From Bacilli bacterium (lineage in GTDB: Bacteria > Bacillota_I > Bacilli_A > ML615J-28 > CAG-698): DNA of 14,527 nt. Shown here piece by piece: positions 8,040 through 14,527 of the stretch (its first letter is position 1; each line of letters starts with the position of its first letter). The notes beneath the pieces were generated by a model. The model saw only the letters and a list, made by a program, of their open reading frames with translations. It was not told where the DNA came from and searched no databases. Made by a program: the position numbers and the translations under genes. The stretch spans positions 1 through 14,527 of the forward strand of contig JAQUUM010000012.1 of NCBI GenBank assembly GCA_028693885.1. The letters run 5' to 3'.

Positions 8040-8859
8040 ACTTCTTTTCTCCATTCACAATATACGCATCATATTCGTGGTGTGTAATTCTATCTTCTTC
8101 TTTTGGTAAAACCATATAATCTTTATAAATTTGAGTAAGAACTTCATGATATTTTAAAGGAACTTTATATTCTTTTCCTTCAAAAATAAGTTTAGTTGAT
8201 TTTTCATAATATTCAGAAGGCATAACTTCTTTTTCACCATACCCCCAAACAGTAATACCCCTTAATGAACTTTCTTCTTTATTAGCTAAAGTAGCTAAAA
8301 AAATTATTTTTTTTACGATACTTTTAACACTTAAAACTAGCAAACACAGTTTAGCAAGTCTAGATTTAAACGCTTCTTTAAAACTGCTTTTTGATTTTTT
8401 AAAAGTTATGCCCTTTATTTCTAATGCTTTTCTATAAAAAGTGATTCTCTTCATAGTTTTTTTTCTTAATTTTTCACTTTCAAAGATATTATCTATCGGG
8501 AAAACATCAATATTTATTCCTAAACCACTATATTTATAGCCACAATCTTCTAAGATAATTGTATTATTTTTCATTATTTTTCCAAATGTATAAGGAAATT
8601 TTTTATCTACTTCATATGAAATAAATTTATACTCCTTACTATAATTATTAAATTCTTTAATCACTCTTAGATAATCATCTCTTTTAATTGCTATATCCAA
8701 ATCATCATCCCAAGGAATATAGCCTTGATGTCTCACAGCGCCAAGTAAAGTTCCATATATTAAAAAATATTCTATATTATTTTTATCACAAAACTTAGTA
8801 AATTCACTTAAAATTTCTAACTGAATTTGTTTTATCTTTTTAAGACTCAATTTTATCAT
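8032..8859 (-). CDS. licD: LicD-family transferase, predicted phosphonate (or phosphocholine-like) transferase to glycan
   Basis: This 275-residue LicD protein shows the family core FLIYGTLLGAVRHQG (32-46) followed by YIPWDDDLDIAIKR (47-60), where the Asp residues are expected to bind metal and nucleotide in this nucleotidyltransferase-fold family. GINIDVFPID (114-123) and a C-terminal LicD ending (FEGKEYKVP, KDYMVLPKEEDRITHHEYDAY) follow. LicD proteins move phosphocholine from CDP-choline, or related phospho groups, onto sugars. Here there is no choline kinase or choline transporter nearby. It sits directly before pepM and overlaps it by eight bases, so the likely donor is the CMP-activated phosphonate made by the next three genes. 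The acceptor sugar is unknown. The start at 8859 has AAGGAG ten bases upstream. Donor assignment is inference from context; family membership is secure. Confidence 0.92.
   Translation of the reverse strand: MIKLSLKKIKQIQLEILSEFTKFCDKNNIEYFLIYGTLLGAVRHQGYIPWDDDLDIAIKRDDYLRVIKEFNNYSKEYKFISYEVDKKFPYTFGKIMKNNTIILEDCGYKYSGLGINIDVFPIDNIFESEKLRKKTMKRITFYRKALEIKGITFKKSKSSFKEAFKSRLAKLCLLVLSVKSIVKKIIFLATLANKEESSLRGITVWGYGEKEVMPSEYYEKSTKLIFEGKEYKVPLKYHEVLTQIYKDYMVLPKEEDRITHHEYDAYIVNGEKKYE
8049..8052 (-). promoter_or_regulatory. Ribosome binding site that decides the pepM start
   Basis: GGAG lies nine bases before the ATG at 8039, inside the 3' end of licD. The alternative in-frame ATG at 8054 has no comparable purine tract, so the shorter PepM is preferred. 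Confidence 0.6.
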
Positions 8860-8882
8860 TGTGAATTTACTCCTTCTTTAAT

Positions 8883-9875
8883 TTATTTATAATCCTTTTC
8901 AAAATTCCAAGCATCTCTTACCATATCTTCAATTGTAAGTTCTGCTTTCCAACCTAATTCTTTATAGGCTTTTGTTGCATCTGCAAAACATGCTGCAACA
9001 TCACCTTTTCTTCTTTCTACTATTTCGTAAGGAATTTTAATGTTATTAATCTTTTCAAAAGCATTGATTAATTCTAAAACTGAAGTTCCTTTCCCAGTTC
9101 CAAGATTATACACATTAACACCAATTTTAATGTTTTCTAAAGCTTTAATGTGACCTTTAGCTAAATCCATTACATGAATATAATCTCTAACCCCTGTTCC
9201 ATCAACTGTTTCATAATCATTTCCAAAGACTTTTAGTGACTTTATTTTATTACTCGCAACTTGAGTAATAAAAGGCATTAAATTATTAGGAAGTCCATTA
9301 GGCGCTTCACCTAATAATCCACTAGGGTGAGCTCCAATAGGATTAAAATACCTAAGTAGGGAAATCGCCATATGAGGATAAGCCACACTTACATCCCTTA
9401 AAATTTTTTCATTAATAACTTTTGTTTCTCCATACGGATTAGTAGTCAAGCCTAATTTCATATCTTCTTTTAATGGACTATCATTTTCTCCATACACAGT
9501 AGCAGATGATGAAAAAACAAACCTTTCAACATTGTATTCAAGAGCACACTTGATCAAGCAAAGTGTACTAACAACATTATTGTAGTAATATTCAAGCGGT
9601 TTTGAAATAGATTCACTAACTGCTTTAAGCCCTGCAAAATGAATTATTCCATCAAACTTATTTCTGGCAAAAATTTCCTTCATTTTTGCTTCATCAGTAA
9701 CGTCTGCTTTATAAAATTTATAATCAACATTACTAATTTTTTTAATTCTTTGTAAAACATCTAATTTAGAATTAGATAAATTATCAACTATAACAACATC
9801 GTGCCCTGCTTCTTTTAAAAGCAATGCAGTATGTGATCCTATAAAACCTAATCCACCTGTTACTAAGATTTGCAT
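8883..9875 (-). CDS. galE: UDP-glucose 4-epimerase
   Basis: This 330-residue protein is a short-chain dehydrogenase/reductase-type epimerase that interconverts UDP-glucose and UDP-galactose (some members also convert UDP-GlcNAc and UDP-GalNAc). Its N-terminus carries the NAD-binding GGLGFIGSH (7-15), with DNLSNS (31-36) after the second strand. The catalytic region is SSSATVYG (122-129) and YGETK (148-152), giving Ser124 or its neighbour, plus Tyr148 and Lys152. GVRDYIHVMDLA (228-239) and NLGTGKG (257-263) are classic GalE stretches. The length matches the E. coli enzyme (338). It overlaps the upstream glycosyltransferase by 13 bases and uses a perfect AAGGAGG ribosome site inside that gene. 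Its presence suggests Gal or GalNAc in the repeat unit. It could also serve general galactose metabolism. Confidence 0.97.
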   Translation of the reverse strand: MQILVTGGLGFIGSHTALLLKEAGHDVVIVDNLSNSKLDVLQRIKKISNVDYKFYKADVTDEAKMKEIFARNKFDGIIHFAGLKAVSESISKPLEYYYNNVVSTLCLIKCALEYNVERFVFSSSATVYGENDSPLKEDMKLGLTTNPYGETKVINEKILRDVSVAYPHMAISLLRYFNPIGAHPSGLLGEAPNGLPNNLMPFITQVASNKIKSLKVFGNDYETVDGTGVRDYIHVMDLAKGHIKALENIKIGVNVYNLGTGKGTSVLELINAFEKINNIKIPYEIVERRKGDVAACFADATKAYKELGWKAELTIEDMVRDAWNFEKDYK

Positions 9876-11134
9876 AAAGCCTCCTTATTTTTTTTATTAA
9901 AAATATCTACATATGCTTGATATACTAAATTTGTACTTTTTAAAGGATCGTGTTTTTTTCTAGCGTCTTCTTTTATAACTCTAGAAAATTTTAAGCATAA
10001 TTCTTTGTCTTTAAAAAGTTTGATAATTCTATCTGCCATAATATAATACTCATCATGAGCATATAAGAAACCATTTTCGTTATTTTTTACTAAGTCAGGT
10101 ATCCCTGCTACATAGCTCGCTACAATCGGCACACCTAAAACTCCTGCTTCAGCTAATGTGTTAGGAGAATTTTCTATTACCGAAGGTAGTAGAAAAACAT
10201 TAGCTTTTAAAAATGCTTGACACATCTTTTCTTCATCTAAAATACCTAAGAATGTAATATGATTTTTTAAATCATATTTTTTTATAAGTTTATTTAAATA
10301 TAACCAATACGTTTGTTTTTTAAACTGTGAAAGAAAACCATTTTTTTTGAAAAAATCTTTGCCTGCAATATAAATTTTTGTATTGGGAAATACTTTTAAG
10401 ATTAATGGTAAAGCTTTTAAAACAAAATGAAATCCTTTAATTGGTGTTTCAGCATTTCCGATAAAAATTGATTGAGGTTCGCACTTATCATATTCCCAAC
10501 TATTACCAAAAAAAGCTTTTCTCGGAAATTCCATATCCTCATAAATTATAACCTCTTGATTTAAATGCATAACACAAGCTTTATCCCAATTAGTACGAGC
10601 CATAACATAAGGTGCGCGAGTAAGCATTTCTTTTTCATACCAGGCGGCTTTTTGATATTTTTTAGAAAGAGATCTAATACCACCTTGTAATAATATATCT
10701 CTTATAGTTAAATTCAAAGTATAAAAGAACGGTACTTCTGAGGTATAATGCTCACCAATTTTTCCGATTAAGCCTTGAGTAGAAACAATAATATTCCTTC
10801 TTTTAACAGCATTCATCATTATCAACCCATTTGAAGATTCTGTACCTCTAATATGAATAATATCAGGGTTAATTTCTTCTACTATTTTTTGATAAGTTTT
10901 TTCCAATGATTTATCATATTTAAAAGTACTTTTTTCCCGTGGTAATAAATAGTGTTTAACACCAGCAATTTCTTTAATCTCAATTGATTTTAAAGAATTA
11001 CATGCAAATAAAGTATACAGTTCTATATCACTATTACTCTGAAATTCTTTCATTAATGATACTAACCAACTACCACTAAAGATGTTTTTATGTTCAATAT
11101 CGAGTCTTTGATTAACTACCCACAAAATTTTCAT
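9863..11134 (-). CDS. Glycosyltransferase family 4 (GT-B fold)
   Basis: This 423-residue cytoplasmic glycosyltransferase has both GT-B halves visible. The N-terminal acceptor half opens with MKILWVVNQRLDI and a Gly-rich SGSWLVSLMKEF (20-31), then contains NPDIIHIRGTES (89-100). The C-terminal donor half contains SIFIGNAETPIKGFHFVLKA (222-241), KIYIAGKDF (253-261), ITFLGILDEEKM (293-304), the E-x7-E pair E321 and E329 in VIENSPNTLAEAGV, and VPIVASYVAGIPDLV with NGFLYAHDE after it. This is a Glycos_transf_1 (GT4) pattern, which predicts a retaining mechanism. The ATG at 11134 follows AGGAG at a normal distance. It sits between wzy and galE, so a galactose-type donor is an attractive guess but not shown. 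Residues 131-170 contain a longer insertion between the halves than in the other four transferases. Confidence 0.93.
   Translation of the reverse strand: MKILWVVNQRLDIEHKNIFSGSWLVSLMKEFQSNSDIELYTLFACNSLKSIEIKEIAGVKHYLLPREKSTFKYDKSLEKTYQKIVEEINPDIIHIRGTESSNGLIMMNAVKRRNIIVSTQGLIGKIGEHYTSEVPFFYTLNLTIRDILLQGGIRSLSKKYQKAAWYEKEMLTRAPYVMARTNWDKACVMHLNQEVIIYEDMEFPRKAFFGNSWEYDKCEPQSIFIGNAETPIKGFHFVLKALPLILKVFPNTKIYIAGKDFFKKNGFLSQFKKQTYWLYLNKLIKKYDLKNHITFLGILDEEKMCQAFLKANVFLLPSVIENSPNTLAEAGVLGVPIVASYVAGIPDLVKNNENGFLYAHDEYYIMADRIIKLFKDKELCLKFSRVIKEDARKKHDPLKSTNLVYQAYVDIFNKKNKEALCKS
9880..9886 (-). promoter_or_regulatory. galE ribosome binding site within the upstream gene
   Basis: A full AAGGAGG sequence sits four bases before the galE ATG. 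It is embedded in codons near the end of the upstream glycosyltransferase (the Lys-Glu-Ala codons before its last residues), which suggests coupled translation across the 13-base overlap. Confidence 0.7.
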
Positions 11135-11159
11135 ACTTACTCCTATTTACTTATCATTT

Positions 11160-12431
11160 TTAAACAACATATATTTTATTAAATAAAATATAATTTTGCT
11201 CAAACTCTACAATGCTTCTATCTTTAAAATACATAGCAAATATTGGTATGATAAATAAAATAATAAAATACCAATTTCCAGGATTTAAGACTGAAGCAAT
11301 AATCGCAATAATACAAGATAACACTATATATCCATACAATTTATTATCTTTAAACTTTTTATATAAAAGTACAAATACGCTTGTATACATTAAAATAATT
11401 GATACAATCCCAAGCATTCCATATTTAACAAACGTATCTAAAATAAATGAATGCCCTGAATTAAAACCATTTTTTGTAAAAGTAGTACCTAACCATATGT
11501 TCTCTTTTATCAACAGTAAACTTTCTTCTAAAAGTGGAAATCTCGTATTAAAACCTGTAGTATTTTCAACACCATTTAGAAAATCTCCAACTACTCTTAT
11601 TTTATTAGATACATCTCTATAACTTACAAAGTTAGAAAGATAATACAAAAAATCACCCACTTCGTTTCTTAATATTACAAAAGAAACTACTAAAATACCC
11701 AAAAATAGCAAGATTTTTTTAACTGATTTTATTCTAGGTAACAAAATTGTCATTAAACCTATCGATGCTAAAATTATAGCAATCGCATATTTAGAATAAT
11801 AAATATTTGCTAATATTAAAGCTATTACTACAATAAATATTTTTAAATCGATTCTTTTAACTTTGAATAGTCCTACTATAAAAGGTATTAAAATTACAAG
11901 GGAATAAATGCTTTCGAATCCGCCAACATTTCTAAAATTCAATTGGATAAAATATGGATCATTAGGGTCGCTTACAGCTGCTAACCACCTTGAAGCCTCA
12001 TTATCGTAACGTAAATATATCGTTGTCGTAATACAGGTTACTACTATAGAAAACAAAGCTGTAAAAAAAACTATTTTGACCAATTCCTTATCATTTAACA
12101 CAACAAAAAATAAAAGAATTGGTAAATTAATTAAGAATATGTCGTATAAATCATAAATACGATTATTGGAATAGATTGACAAGAAAACTATCTCTAACAT
12201 TATTAAAATCAAAAATGGAATGTAAATTAATTTTTTTCTTGAAATTATTTCTTCAATATGATTCATCAATAAAATAAAAAATAAAAGAATTGTTGCTGAA
12301 GCAAATACATAAGCATCAACTAGCCTAGGAACAATAGGCATCAGAGTATATAATACATAAAGTACTAATGCAATTTTTACATAAATTGTTTCAAACTTAT
12401 TTCTTTTAAATACATTTACATATAAATCCAT
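11160..12431 (-). CDS. wzy: Wzy-like repeat-unit polymerase (O-antigen ligase/polymerase family)
   Basis: This 423-residue membrane protein has roughly 11-12 hydrophobic helices, near residues 18-36, 40-57, 70-87, 98-112, 118-140, 175-188, 197-210, 212-231, 239-255, 336-357, 365-382 and 385-402. Two long presumed external loops lie at about 141-174 and 256-335. The second ends in NSGHSFILDTFVKYGMLG (324-341), which resembles the H-x-x-x-L-D-x-x-x-x-x-G block of the Wzy/WaaL polymerase-ligase family. Conserved Arg residues in the loops (R279, R297) would fit polymerase function. The role is to join exported repeat units into a polymer on the outer face of the membrane. Its partner flippase is at the other end of the operon (1-1312). 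AAGGAGG precedes the ATG at 12431. As usual for Wzy, the call rests on topology, length and context. Helix borders are estimates by eye. Confidence 0.82.
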   Translation of the reverse strand: MDLYVNVFKRNKFETIYVKIALVLYVLYTLMPIVPRLVDAYVFASATILLFFILLMNHIEEIISRKKLIYIPFLILIMLEIVFLSIYSNNRIYDLYDIFLINLPILLFFVVLNDKELVKIVFFTALFSIVVTCITTTIYLRYDNEASRWLAAVSDPNDPYFIQLNFRNVGGFESIYSLVILIPFIVGLFKVKRIDLKIFIVVIALILANIYYSKYAIAIILASIGLMTILLPRIKSVKKILLFLGILVVSFVILRNEVGDFLYYLSNFVSYRDVSNKIRVVGDFLNGVENTTGFNTRFPLLEESLLLIKENIWLGTTFTKNGFNSGHSFILDTFVKYGMLGIVSIILMYTSVFVLLYKKFKDNKLYGYIVLSCIIAIIASVLNPGNWYFIILFIIPIFAMYFKDRSIVEFEQNYILFNKIYVV

Positions 12432-12450
12432 CTATTGCCTCCTTCCTAGT

Positions 12451-13644
12451 CTAAAGTTTTATAATTCTATCATTTTTTAGATTTTCGATTATTTTTTTAA
12501 CTTGTATAATATTGTTCTTTTTATCAAAAACAAAAAGACAACCTTCTTTTCCTATTTTATTATTATCCATAATTCCATTTATGAATAAATCATAAACCAA
12601 ATCAGCAATTCCTTTAGCAGAATAATCCTTTATTAATATTAAATACTTTTTATATTCTTCAGGAATACCAGCTAGTTCAGTAGTTGCAACTGCTGTGCCT
12701 GATGCCATATATTCCATAATTTTAGAGGGAAATGAAAATTTAGTGTATACATCACTAGTTGGCCTTGGATTCACTAATAATGATGCTTTCATTTGCTCTT
12801 TTACAACCACGCTATTATCAGCAGATCCCTTATATATAATATTTGAATGTTTGTTTCCTAGATCAATTATCTTTTCCCTACAATCTCCATTACCATATAT
12901 AATTAAATCGATATCTTTTAATCTTTCATCCGTAAACGCATCAACTAAGTTTTCTATTCCATAAATCTTTGCTAGAGTCCCAGAATATAAACAAGTAAAC
13001 TTAGAATATTTTTTTTCTAATCGCTCATTTTTAGTAAGCGAAGAATCTATCATGCCTTCAATGACTAAAGCTTTTTTCTTTAAAGATTCAAAAATCTTTT
13101 TCATATCTTCAGTTATTGGAATAAAGTAATCAACTTTAGAATATAATATCTTATACGATAAACTGATTTTTAAATTATCTTGTTTTTTAGAAACTTTAAA
13201 TCCAGGAATATCTGTTAGAATCCCTATTACTTTATTCCTAAAAAATATTTTAAAAATAAACAAACCGATTAAGGAACTAGTATTGAGTAAATCTATAAAA
13301 ATAATAGTTTCTTTATTTTTTTTTACACAATTTGCTAATTTTAAAAATGTGTTAAAAATAATAGAGATTTGTCTAAAAAATATAACATTAATGAATTTCA
13401 AATATTTAAAAGTAATTCCATCTTCTTTAATTTCTTCGTTTTTAATAAAAACTTTTTTATTTATCTTTCTATTTAAAGGAATAATAGAAACTGAGGTAAC
13501 ATCAAAATTATTTTCCTTTAACCCTATCATCAAAAGTTTATTAAACTTTTGAGATTGATGAGGCATATAATCAAATTTACCTTTGAAATATTTATTTATA
13601 CAATTTCTATCAATCGCACTAGAAACATAAATGCACTTATTCAT
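12451..13644 (-). CDS. Glycosyltransferase, GT4-like (GT-B fold), paralogue of the gene at 1368-2549
   Basis: This 397-residue protein shares the domain plan and landmark positions of the protein at 1368-2549: QKFNKL near 32-37, IEGMIDSS (195-202), CLYSG (218-222), YGNGD (250-254), NPRPT (292-296), and SFPSK with EYM (E311) at 304-313. Position 303, where the first Glu of E-x7-E would fall, is Phe, as it is Tyr in the paralogue. It should add a sugar to the lipid-linked repeat unit, with donor unknown. A hydrophobic stretch around 118-135 is part of the N-terminal domain core and is not a convincing membrane helix. The ATG at 13644 overlaps the stop of the preceding gene by four bases (ATGA), a typical coupling signal. 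The long A/T runs in its first half give lower sequence complexity than the donor half. Confidence 0.9.
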   Translation of the reverse strand: MNKCIYVSSAIDRNCINKYFKGKFDYMPHQSQKFNKLLMIGLKENNFDVTSVSIIPLNRKINKKVFIKNEEIKEDGITFKYLKFINVIFFRQISIIFNTFLKLANCVKKNKETIIFIDLLNTSSLIGLFIFKIFFRNKVIGILTDIPGFKVSKKQDNLKISLSYKILYSKVDYFIPITEDMKKIFESLKKKALVIEGMIDSSLTKNERLEKKYSKFTCLYSGTLAKIYGIENLVDAFTDERLKDIDLIIYGNGDCREKIIDLGNKHSNIIYKGSADNSVVVKEQMKASLLVNPRPTSDVYTKFSFPSKIMEYMASGTAVATTELAGIPEEYKKYLILIKDYSAKGIADLVYDLFINGIMDNNKIGKEGCLFVFDKKNNIIQVKKIIENLKNDRIIKL

Positions 13645-14527
13645 TTTTTAATCCTATTCATGTATTTTTTAAAAATATTAAGATGAACTTCTACCATCTT
13701 TTCATATGTTTGAAATTTGATTTTTTCAAGGTTATTTATGCTCATTTTATCTAACAAACTATCATTAGAAAGCAATTCATCAATATTTTTTGCTAAAAGC
13801 AAAGCATCATCTTTTTCAACTAATCTGCCATTTACATCTTTTTCTATTAATTCAACTCCTGCAACACAAGAAGTTGTAGTAATTACAGGTAAGGCTTTAG
13901 CCATTGCCTCAATAATTACTAATCCCCAAGTATCTTCTCTAGTTGGCAAAACAAACAAATCAGATGATTCATAATATTTCGATAATTCGTCTTTATTCAT
14001 AAATCCTAGTATATTTATATTTTTTATATGTTTTTTTTCAATTAAATCTAAGTAACTTTTTTTTTCGGGACCAGAACCTATTATTAAAATCTCATTTTTT
14101 GTACTAATATTCATAGATGCTTCAATTAGAATATCAAAAGCTTTTCTATTAATTAATTGTCCTACTGATATAATGATTTTTTTATCAATTGGTAAATTCA
14201 ACTCAATTCTTATTTTATCTTTTTGTTCTTTTGTAAAAACATATTTTAAGATATCTTTTTCATAAAGAGACGTAAACGGAATTCTTCTTATTCTCTCTTT
14301 CAAAGCTCCATATGTTAAAAAATAATTGTCTCCCGGAATAGAAGTGCTTAGATATAATTCAGCATTTTTAATAATTTTTTTCTTTAAGCGTTCTTTAAAC
14401 CCTTTACCATCTTTAGCGAAGCCTCCTTCGCTAAACAAAATATAAGGTATTTTAAATAACTTCATATGAAATACTGCAAGCATTCCAGTAGGTGAACAAA
14501 AGTTGCCAACAATTATTGCATCATACT
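13641..14527 (-). CDS. Glycosyltransferase family 4, 5' end outside window
   Basis: The frame is open to the right edge of the window. Fourteen codons upstream of the first Met (14483) still read sensibly (YDAIIVGNFCSPTG), so that Met is internal and the real start lies outside. About 294 residues are present. Numbering from the internal Met, the donor domain shows KIIISVGQLINRKAFDILIEA (102-121), IIGSGPEKK (134-142), NILGFMNKDEL (157-167), then LPTREDTWGLVIIEAMAKAL (179-198), in which Asp184 and Glu192 occupy the E-x7-E spacing; the TREDTWG variant is common in GT4. VITTTSCVAGVELI follows. The N-terminal region visible includes PYILFSEGGFAKDG, an acceptor-domain loop. It is the first gene in the visible operon and ends in a TGA that overlaps the next ATG. 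Donor and acceptor are unknown. Confidence 0.9.
   Translation of the reverse strand, partial: YDAIIVGNFCSPTGMLAVFHMKLFKIPYILFSEGGFAKDGKGFKERLKKKIIKNAELYLSTSIPGDNYFLTYGALKERIRRIPFTSLYEKDILKYVFTKEQKDKIRIELNLPIDKKIIISVGQLINRKAFDILIEASMNISTKNEILIIGSGPEKKSYLDLIEKKHIKNINILGFMNKDELSKYYESSDLFVLPTREDTWGLVIIEAMAKALPVITTTSCVAGVELIEKDVNGRLVEKDDALLLAKNIDELLSNDSLLDKMSINNLEKIKFQTYEKMVEVHLNIFKKYMNRIKK

Noticed and set aside
8032..8859. LicD cluster as an ordinary phosphocholine decoration system
   Set aside because: No choline kinase or choline transporter is present, and the neighbours make a phosphonate. A choline donor is not ruled out but is less likely.
3788..8859. 2-aminoethylphosphonate as the glycan substituent
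   Set aside because: No PLP-dependent transaminase is present in the window, and a dehydrogenase occupies its place. A transaminase elsewhere in the genome cannot be excluded.
13641..13643. Mollicute-type code with TGA as Trp
   Set aside because: TGA ends the glycosyltransferase in a four-base ATGA overlap with the next gene, and Trp is written as TGG throughout, so the standard bacterial code fits.
14481..14483. ATG at 14483 as the true start of the right-edge glycosyltransferase
   Set aside because: The same frame continues upstream to the window edge with plausible protein sequence, so the gene is cut by the window.

Overview
The window is one uninterrupted run of twelve genes, all on the minus strand. 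They are packed with short gaps or overlaps and read as one polysaccharide (capsule, exopolysaccharide or cell-wall glycan) operon. The DNA is strongly AT-rich, most genes have strong AAGGAGG-type ribosome sites, Trp is encoded by TGG, and TGA, TAA and TAG all act as stops. This suggests a low-G+C Bacillota-type organism using the standard bacterial code. The genus cannot be named from the sequence.

Layout in transcription order (high to low coordinates): a GT4 glycosyltransferase whose 5' end is outside the window (14527-13641); a second glycosyltransferase (13644-12451); a Wzy-like polymerase (12431-11160); a GT4 glycosyltransferase (11134-9863); galE, UDP-glucose 4-epimerase (9875-8883); licD (8859-8032); pepM with an N-terminal cytidylyltransferase-like domain (8039-6729); ppd, phosphonopyruvate decarboxylase (6726-5605); a fusion of an NTP-transferase domain and an iron-type alcohol dehydrogenase (5599-3788); two more glycosyltransferases (3764-2601 and 2549-1368); and a Wzx-like flippase that runs off the left edge (1312-1).

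The central block (8859-3788) is the most interesting part. Its domains spell out a complete route: phosphoenolpyruvate to phosphonopyruvate (PepM), to phosphonoacetaldehyde (Ppd), to 2-hydroxyethylphosphonate (reductase domain), to a CMP-activated phosphonate (nucleotidyltransferase domain), then transfer to a sugar (LicD). A reductase stands where the better-known glycan pathway has a 2-aminoethylphosphonate transaminase. The predicted decoration is therefore 2-hydroxyethylphosphonate, not aminoethylphosphonate. The five glycosyltransferases, GalE, Wzy and Wzx would build, polymerise and export the repeat unit that carries it.

No initiating phosphoglycosyltransferase, chain-length regulator, promoter, terminator, RNA gene, mobile element or CRISPR array was found. 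The promoter and initiating transferase presumably lie beyond the right edge. No stretch longer than about 60 bases is without a gene.
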